Shown: piece by piece, positions 58,945 through 64,000 of the stretch
How positions within the stretch are numbered: position 1 is the first letter of the stretch
Layout of the letters: every line of letters starts with the position of its first letter
DNA from: Geosiphon pyriformis
Lineage: Eukaryota; Glomeromycota; Glomeromycetes; Archaeosporales; Geosiphonaceae
NCBI GenBank assembly: GCA_016748015.1
Contig: JAAOMT010000657.1
Span: 485,061 to 549,060 of the forward strand
Direction: 5' to 3'
DNA: 64,000 nt
Notes under the pieces: generated by a model
What the model was told of the DNA's origin: nothing
What the model saw: only the letters and a program-made list of their open reading frames with translations
Databases searched by the model: none
Program-made: the position numbers and the translations under genes

Positions 58945-60115
58945 TTTTATTTATTTATTTAATAAGTAAGACTCAAATACTATCTAGTACAATAGATCAA
59001 ACTAAGTAATCTAAACTAGGCACAAATTATGTTTTTTTTACATATAACTAGTCACTTGGGCCAATCAAAACAATATTATAAATCTATCTTAATAGTAACT
59101 ACACTATTTGTACCAGAAAAAAATAACAAAATTTATGAAAACCAAAGCTTATATCATGTGTTTCCACAATTTTAAGCAACCTTATCACATTATCAGAAAA
59201 CAGAAATAAGAAACCATAAATCTTCAAAGACACAGACCTATCATTAGTAATCATACCTCTTTTTTCCATAAATGCTCTATGCTTAGCTTTTATTAATCAT
59301 ATCTCAATCTAATAACTCATATCCAAACTTCACACCAAATTGACAACTTTTTTACAAACTGATCTAATACAACCAAAAACAGAAACAGCTTCTAAATATT
59401 AATTCTTAAACACAAAACTCTTGTACAAAGCAGTATACATAGCATTATTGGAAGAATACAGGAAAAAAAATTGCAGAATACATGATAATGACAAGCCTAA
59501 GTCTAATCTGGAACTCCACCAAACTGAGTGCAAATTAAGCAGTTTTTTGCAGATGGTAAAGTTCATTGGACAAATAAATAAGTAATTAGGAAGTTTCACT
59601 TCTCTACAAAGCAGACACAATATGCTGAAGTATCTCTTATTATACAAATACTTCTTAATGACAACAAACAACTGGTAATACAAAGCCTTTATAAAGTATA
59701 AGCACAGACTTATAATAAGCCTACTTATAAACTTGAATGCCATATACAAGTCAAAATGCCAAACTAAAAATATTTGAGACCAATCTACATTCTTAATTAT
59801 ATCTTTACCAATAATGTTAGAATCAGATCCAACCTCTTATTAAGCACACAGAACTGCTTTAAAAACATCATGAGTAAAATAGTGAACATTCTTAAACACT
59901 AGTATCCTACTGGCTTTAATAAACTTTTCTTTAATAAGAACAAAAAATTTTAAATTAGAATGTAAAGCCAAGTTAGCCAGCATGTTAACTTAGCCATTAC
60001 TTAAGACATCCAAGTGGTTCTTAACTTTAATTTAGGAGATATTAAGTTTTTTATGCTTAATAAAATTAGCAATATTATGTCTTTCAAGTCAACAGTGATT
60101 ATGAAGTATTTTTGT
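58945..60115 (-). mobile_element. Decayed 5'-truncated LINE fragment (3' end)
   Basis: Minus-strand 3' end of the same LINE family, with the same TTTATTTATTTAAT tail as the 35.2-kb copy. The 59399..59749 frame contains LCLYFIKALYYQLFVVIKKY, matching the ORF2 C-terminus. It is heavily AT-shifted and non-coding. Confidence 0.75.
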
Positions 60116-61317
60116 TAATTATTTTATATTATTTTATTGTTTTAAATTACATATTTTTTGTTTTTTATTCAAATAATACTAATTATTTTTAATTATAATT
60201 ATTAATAAGATATTAATTTTTTATTTATTTTTTGTTAAATTAAAATAATAATAAAATTAATAATAAATATAACATTATAAATAACTTAATAATAAAAAAT
60301 ACATACTATAAATATAAAATTAACTTATTAAAATTAAAAAGCTTATTAGAAAAATAATTAAATACCAAAATAAATTTGTTAAAAAAAACAAAAAAAAACA
60401 AATATTAATATTATAAATTTTAAGTTTTAGGTGTTTAATTTGTTAATTAGTTTTTATAAAAAATAATAATATTAAAAATTAATTTTATTTTAATTAAAAA
60501 AATTATAATTTTTTAAATTATTTTAAGATTAAATTAGTTATTTTTTGGTTAAATTGTATTTAAAATTAGTAAATTAGTTTTTTAAATAAATAATTATATT
60601 TTGTTTTATTTTTAATTTTTAATTTTTAATTTTTATTTAATATTTAAAATATTATTGTTATTTTTAGTTCTTAAAAAAATTTAGATATTATTATAATTAA
60701 AATTAATACTTTAAAAAAACCATATTTAATAAAAAACTTTTAATTATTATTATAATTTTAAATATTAAATTTTAAAATATTTAATATTGTTTTAACATAA
60801 ATTTAAATAATTAATCATATGTTAAAACCATATAATTTATGCTTATAGTTATAATATTTTATTGTAAATAAAATAAATAATAAATGAAATACATATTGTT
60901 AAAATATTTGAAAATTTATAATAATTATTATTATTATTAAGCTTAAAAAAAATCAAAAACAGTTATTTAATAACTTAAATACATAATAAAAAATAAGTTA
61001 ATTAATTTAAAATACTAATTTTAAAAATTATAGTATTTAAAATGTTTTAAATTTTAAAAAATATAATTGTATAATTTTTTAATAATAATAAAGCAAATAT
61101 AAATATAAATCTAATTAATTATATTGTTAATTTTATAGATTAATTTGGTCATAAAAATTATTTTTAAAACAATAACTTTTATAAAAAATTTTAATAGTGT
61201 GTTTTTTAACAAAAATTGAAAACCAAATTAAAATTTTAAAATAAATAGTAAAATATTACAAATTAATAATTTTTATTTTAACAATAATAATTTTACTATT
61301 TTATTTTTTTTGACTTA

Positions 61318-61348
<31 letters not shown>

Positions 61349-61600
61349 TAACAATAATTATTATTATTATTTAAAAAAACAAAAATTTTAAGAAAAATGT
61401 TTTTACAATGTTTTATTTAACTGTTTTTACTTTAAAAAAAAATTTGTTTTTTAAATATATTATATAAAATATAAAATTTCCACATTTTTATATTTTTGTT
61501 TATCTTTAATTTATTATTTAAATTTAAATTTAAAATTTAAAATTTATTTTTATTAAATATCATATTATCAATTTTTTTAGTTATAAATACTTATTAATCC
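60116..61600. other. AT-only gene-free block
   Basis: Nearly pure A/T, with an AAT microsatellite at about 61317-61346. No readable frame. Confidence 0.7.
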
Positions 61601-63025
61601 AAAATCCAATTATAAAAAGTGTATTGAAACTAAATCTCAATTTTAAATTTGTAAACTTCTCAATACAAAGTTTCAATATAAGAAATCTCAAACCATTAAA
61701 AACTTAAAGCATTATTAATAAGCAAGGGTTTGGGTTGGTAAAGAGGGAATTTTACGTTCGGTGGTCGGGAAAATAAATAAATAAAAAAGGTAAATATAAT
61801 AAAAGCAAAGAATCAATGATTTAGAGATGGTCTTTATGATGATTTTAGGAAAGACAGAAACGCGTGACAAGCTAATCAAGAAAAATCAAGTTATGTGAAT
61901 TTAAAAAAGTTTAAGGTTCGGGATATCACGTATAATTATTTTGACCCAAATTAACAAAACACTGATGAAACAACAAGTAATCAAACCTTAAACAGAGTTT
62001 TCAATGTCAAGAATGAACCATCATATGAATAGCTTTGAATGAGGGATTGTTGATTCATCGAGTTCATTCAATTGAAAGTGAAAATTGATGTTCACAAATA
62101 GTTTTCTATTTGGGGTTTTAAATTTTCTCACTTCCCAGCAAAGCAAAGTATCGTACCGATGAGATGGCGCTGAAACAAGTTTAATGACAAATCGGTCAAT
62201 TCCTATCGGCAGCTACCATTGATATCGAGACCACCTACATTCGAGAAAGATCCATAGTACTTAGCTACGTTAGAAGCCTAAAAAGAGTTACGAAAGCTAA
62301 TTTTTCTTTTCAATGTTTGTGTTGATCCGCGTTTGAAGTTCTTTGTGCTCGAAAACCTGCTTTTAACCTACTAGTATGAATCCCCCAGAGCCTGATATTG
62401 TTTAATAGGCGTTTTGTTTGAATAATTATCGTTTCGCTATTCTGCACTAAGCCAAGAATTCAAATTTTTATATATGTTTGTAAATTAAAATACTTGATGA
62501 TTGTCAATTTGGCATGTTTGTAAATTCGAGAAAAACTTTTTACCATTGAAGTCTCGAACACAAATTATCAACAAAGATCTTCAAATATTAACATATGTCA
62601 GAGACACGCGCTTCATCAGGAAATATCGTTATTATTGATGTCAAACAATAGAAAATCAAAACATCAGTAGCACACAATCGTGTACTTGTTCGACCAGTTC
62701 AATCATTATTTATTTGTTGTTTTTACTTGATTTCCATTCGATTCCCGGAATTTGTACAAAATTATAAGGGGAAAGGTGAGTAGGTTTTTTGATGAAATCA
62801 TTATTTACTTTTTACTTTTGGAATTATGTTCCGATGGCTATTCTACAAGGAAGATCGGATGCAAAAAAAGAAAACGAAAAAACGGGGGAATGACAAGAAA
62901 AAAAATGCTACACATGCCAAAAAAAAAGGGGAGTCAACCAACACTGCTTGAAAATATACATGCAGCGGGTCAACAAAAAAATTTACAGATTAAGAAAAAA
63001 ATGGGGAAGACAATTGCGTCTTTGT
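61601..63025. other. Non-repetitive spacer, no gene identified
   Basis: Base composition returns to that of the gene-bearing parts. I see no long frame or splice pattern; the only long ORF (62752-63189) runs through the homopolymer and the gap. Unrecognised exons cannot be excluded. Confidence 0.4.
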
Positions 63026-63066
<41 letters not shown>

Positions 63067-63087
63067 ANNNNNNNNNNNNNNNNNNNN
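63026..63087. other. 40-nt G homopolymer and assembly gap of 20 N
   Basis: G run 63026-63065, then AA, then N at 63068-63087, followed by more G. The gap marks a sequencing or assembly failure at a G-rich tract. Confidence 0.95.
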
Positions 63088-63294
63088 GGGGGAAGGGAGG
63101 AGGGAATGGGGAATCTTACAAAAAGGATAAATCAAAAGGGAAGTGTATATAGGGAAAATTTGTATCGAACTGGAAGAGTTCGTGAATAAAAAGAAAATGA
63201 TTTACAAAGATAAACTAAATGCCAATTAAAGACATTTTTTTTTATTTGAACATGAATTAATTTTATTATCTGGTCAAATCTATTTTATCAATGA

Positions 63295-64000
63295 TCATGA
63301 TTCTTCAGGTTCATCAAGAACCTGTTTCAAGATCTCACATCTCCTTTCCAAAACGCTCAGAATTCCTTCAATTTGCTTTCGGGACATTTTGCCAACCAAT
63401 GCCTTGAAACGAGAATCATCGAAATCGAAATGAGGTGGCATAAATGGAGATCCCGACGAAGCAAATTGTTGTGGATGCTGAGCGCTGGTAGATATAATGG
63501 CTAATTGTCCTGGGGAAATTTGGGATTGTCCGACCATAAGTGGCATGATAGGGCGTTGACCTGGCAAAATAGTTTGAATGGTAAGAGGAATTTGTTGAGG
63601 AGAAGTTGGACTTATCGAACCAGAATCCGAAGAAGCTTCTGATCCTGATAGATCACCGCTACTATTTGGATTATTGCCATTATTGGCACCCCAATCACGG
63701 CGACGACGTTGAATTTTCGCTTTTCGCATGGCAACAGGGCGATCACGATTATGTAATTTTGCATATAAGCCGCAGGCATTACATATTGGTTGACCTTTTT
63801 CATTTTTGCGCCACAAAGGTGTCTGGGTTTGAGCACAATTAACACAACGAATCGGAGTTTCACTTGAGGATGAGACAGATGACTGTGATTCCTGCTGCTG
63901 CTGCTGTTGTTGTTGTTGTTGTTGTTGCTGTTGTTGCTGCTGCTGTTGTTGTTGTTGTTGCTGTTGAGATGGTTGCAATTGCGGCTGCTCTTGTGATGAT
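63295..64000 (-). CDS. GATA-type zinc finger transcription factor, 5' part cut by the window edge
   Basis: C-terminal 234 residues of a GATA factor. A single finger CX2CX17CX2C runs from [12 protein letters not shown] to [10 protein letters not shown], followed by the basic tail [15 protein letters not shown]. That tail and a C-terminal helix ([20 protein letters not shown]) resemble the Dal80/Gzf3/Asd4/AreB-type negative regulators of nitrogen genes, which carry a C-terminal coiled coil. The assignment within the GATA family is tentative. Upstream is a run of about 25 Gln from mixed CAA/CAG codons. The frame remains open at base 64000; the TTG near 63978 is not a start. Confidence 0.85.
   Translation of the reverse strand, partial: SSQEQPQLQPSQQQQQQQQQQQQQQQQQQQQQQQQQESQSSVSSSSETPIRCVNCAQTQTPLWRKNEKGQPICNACGLYAKLHNRDRPVAMRKAKIQRRRRDWGANNGNNPNSSGDLSGSEASSDSGSISPTSPQQIPLTIQTILPGQRPIMPLMVGQSQISPGQLAIISTSAQHPQQFASSGSPFMPPHFDFDDSRFKALVGKMSRKQIEGILSVLERRCEILKQVLDEPEES

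Noticed and set aside
62752-63189. 145-aa ORF with a poly-Gly run
   Set aside because: It runs through the G homopolymer and the N gap and has no recognisable feature.
1-64000. tRNA or rRNA genes
   Set aside because: None recognised by eye on either strand; a covariance-model scan would be needed to exclude them.

Overview
The window looks like nuclear DNA of a fungus, most probably an arbuscular mycorrhizal fungus (Glomeromycotina, Rhizophagus-like). This is inferred from fungal-type housekeeping proteins (Iml1, an Osh3-type oxysterol-binding protein, Nup84/Nup107, V-ATPase subunit C), many short GT-AG introns, very low GC, a stand-alone Sel1-repeat protein, and decayed LINE and Ty3/gypsy elements. 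The species cannot be fixed from sequence alone. Genes were read by splicing exons by eye. Where exon coordinates are given, the reading frame closes exactly.

Region 1 (1-15.1 kb) is a compact housekeeping block: NUP84/NUP107 (-), VMA5 (+), an OSH3-like gene (-) and IML1/DEPDC5 (-). Nup84 and Vma5 diverge from a 240-bp promoter, Vma5 and Osh3 converge, and Osh3 and Iml1 are in tandem. Vma5 and Iml1 both act at the vacuole, in acidification and TORC1 control.

Region 2 (16.2-25.7 kb) holds three genes for predicted secreted or membrane-anchored low-complexity proteins. Two form a head-to-head pair of class 3 lipase-like proteins sharing all three intron positions and phases. In both, the nucleophile serine of GxSxG is replaced by aspartate, while the Asp and His of the triad are kept. 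Both carry long tandem-repeat N-terminal regions. I consider this pair the most interesting content of the window.

Region 3 (25.7-33.9 kb) has gene relics, a complete nine-exon RAD51D homologue (329 aa), a predicted 85-aa three-exon gene and a Sel1-repeat gene.

Region 4 (34-61.6 kb) is a transposon-rich, extremely AT-rich compartment. It contains a near full-length but broken LINE, four decayed LINE pieces, and a Ty3/gypsy element with two LTRs nested inside one old LINE. It also contains a 10-bp-period array that may be part of a solo LTR, and long blocks of almost pure A/T. Substitutions in the elements are mostly transitions (C to T, G to A).

Region 5 (61.6-64 kb) returns to single-copy sequence with an assembly gap beside a 40-G run and the 3' part of a GATA factor gene running off the right edge.
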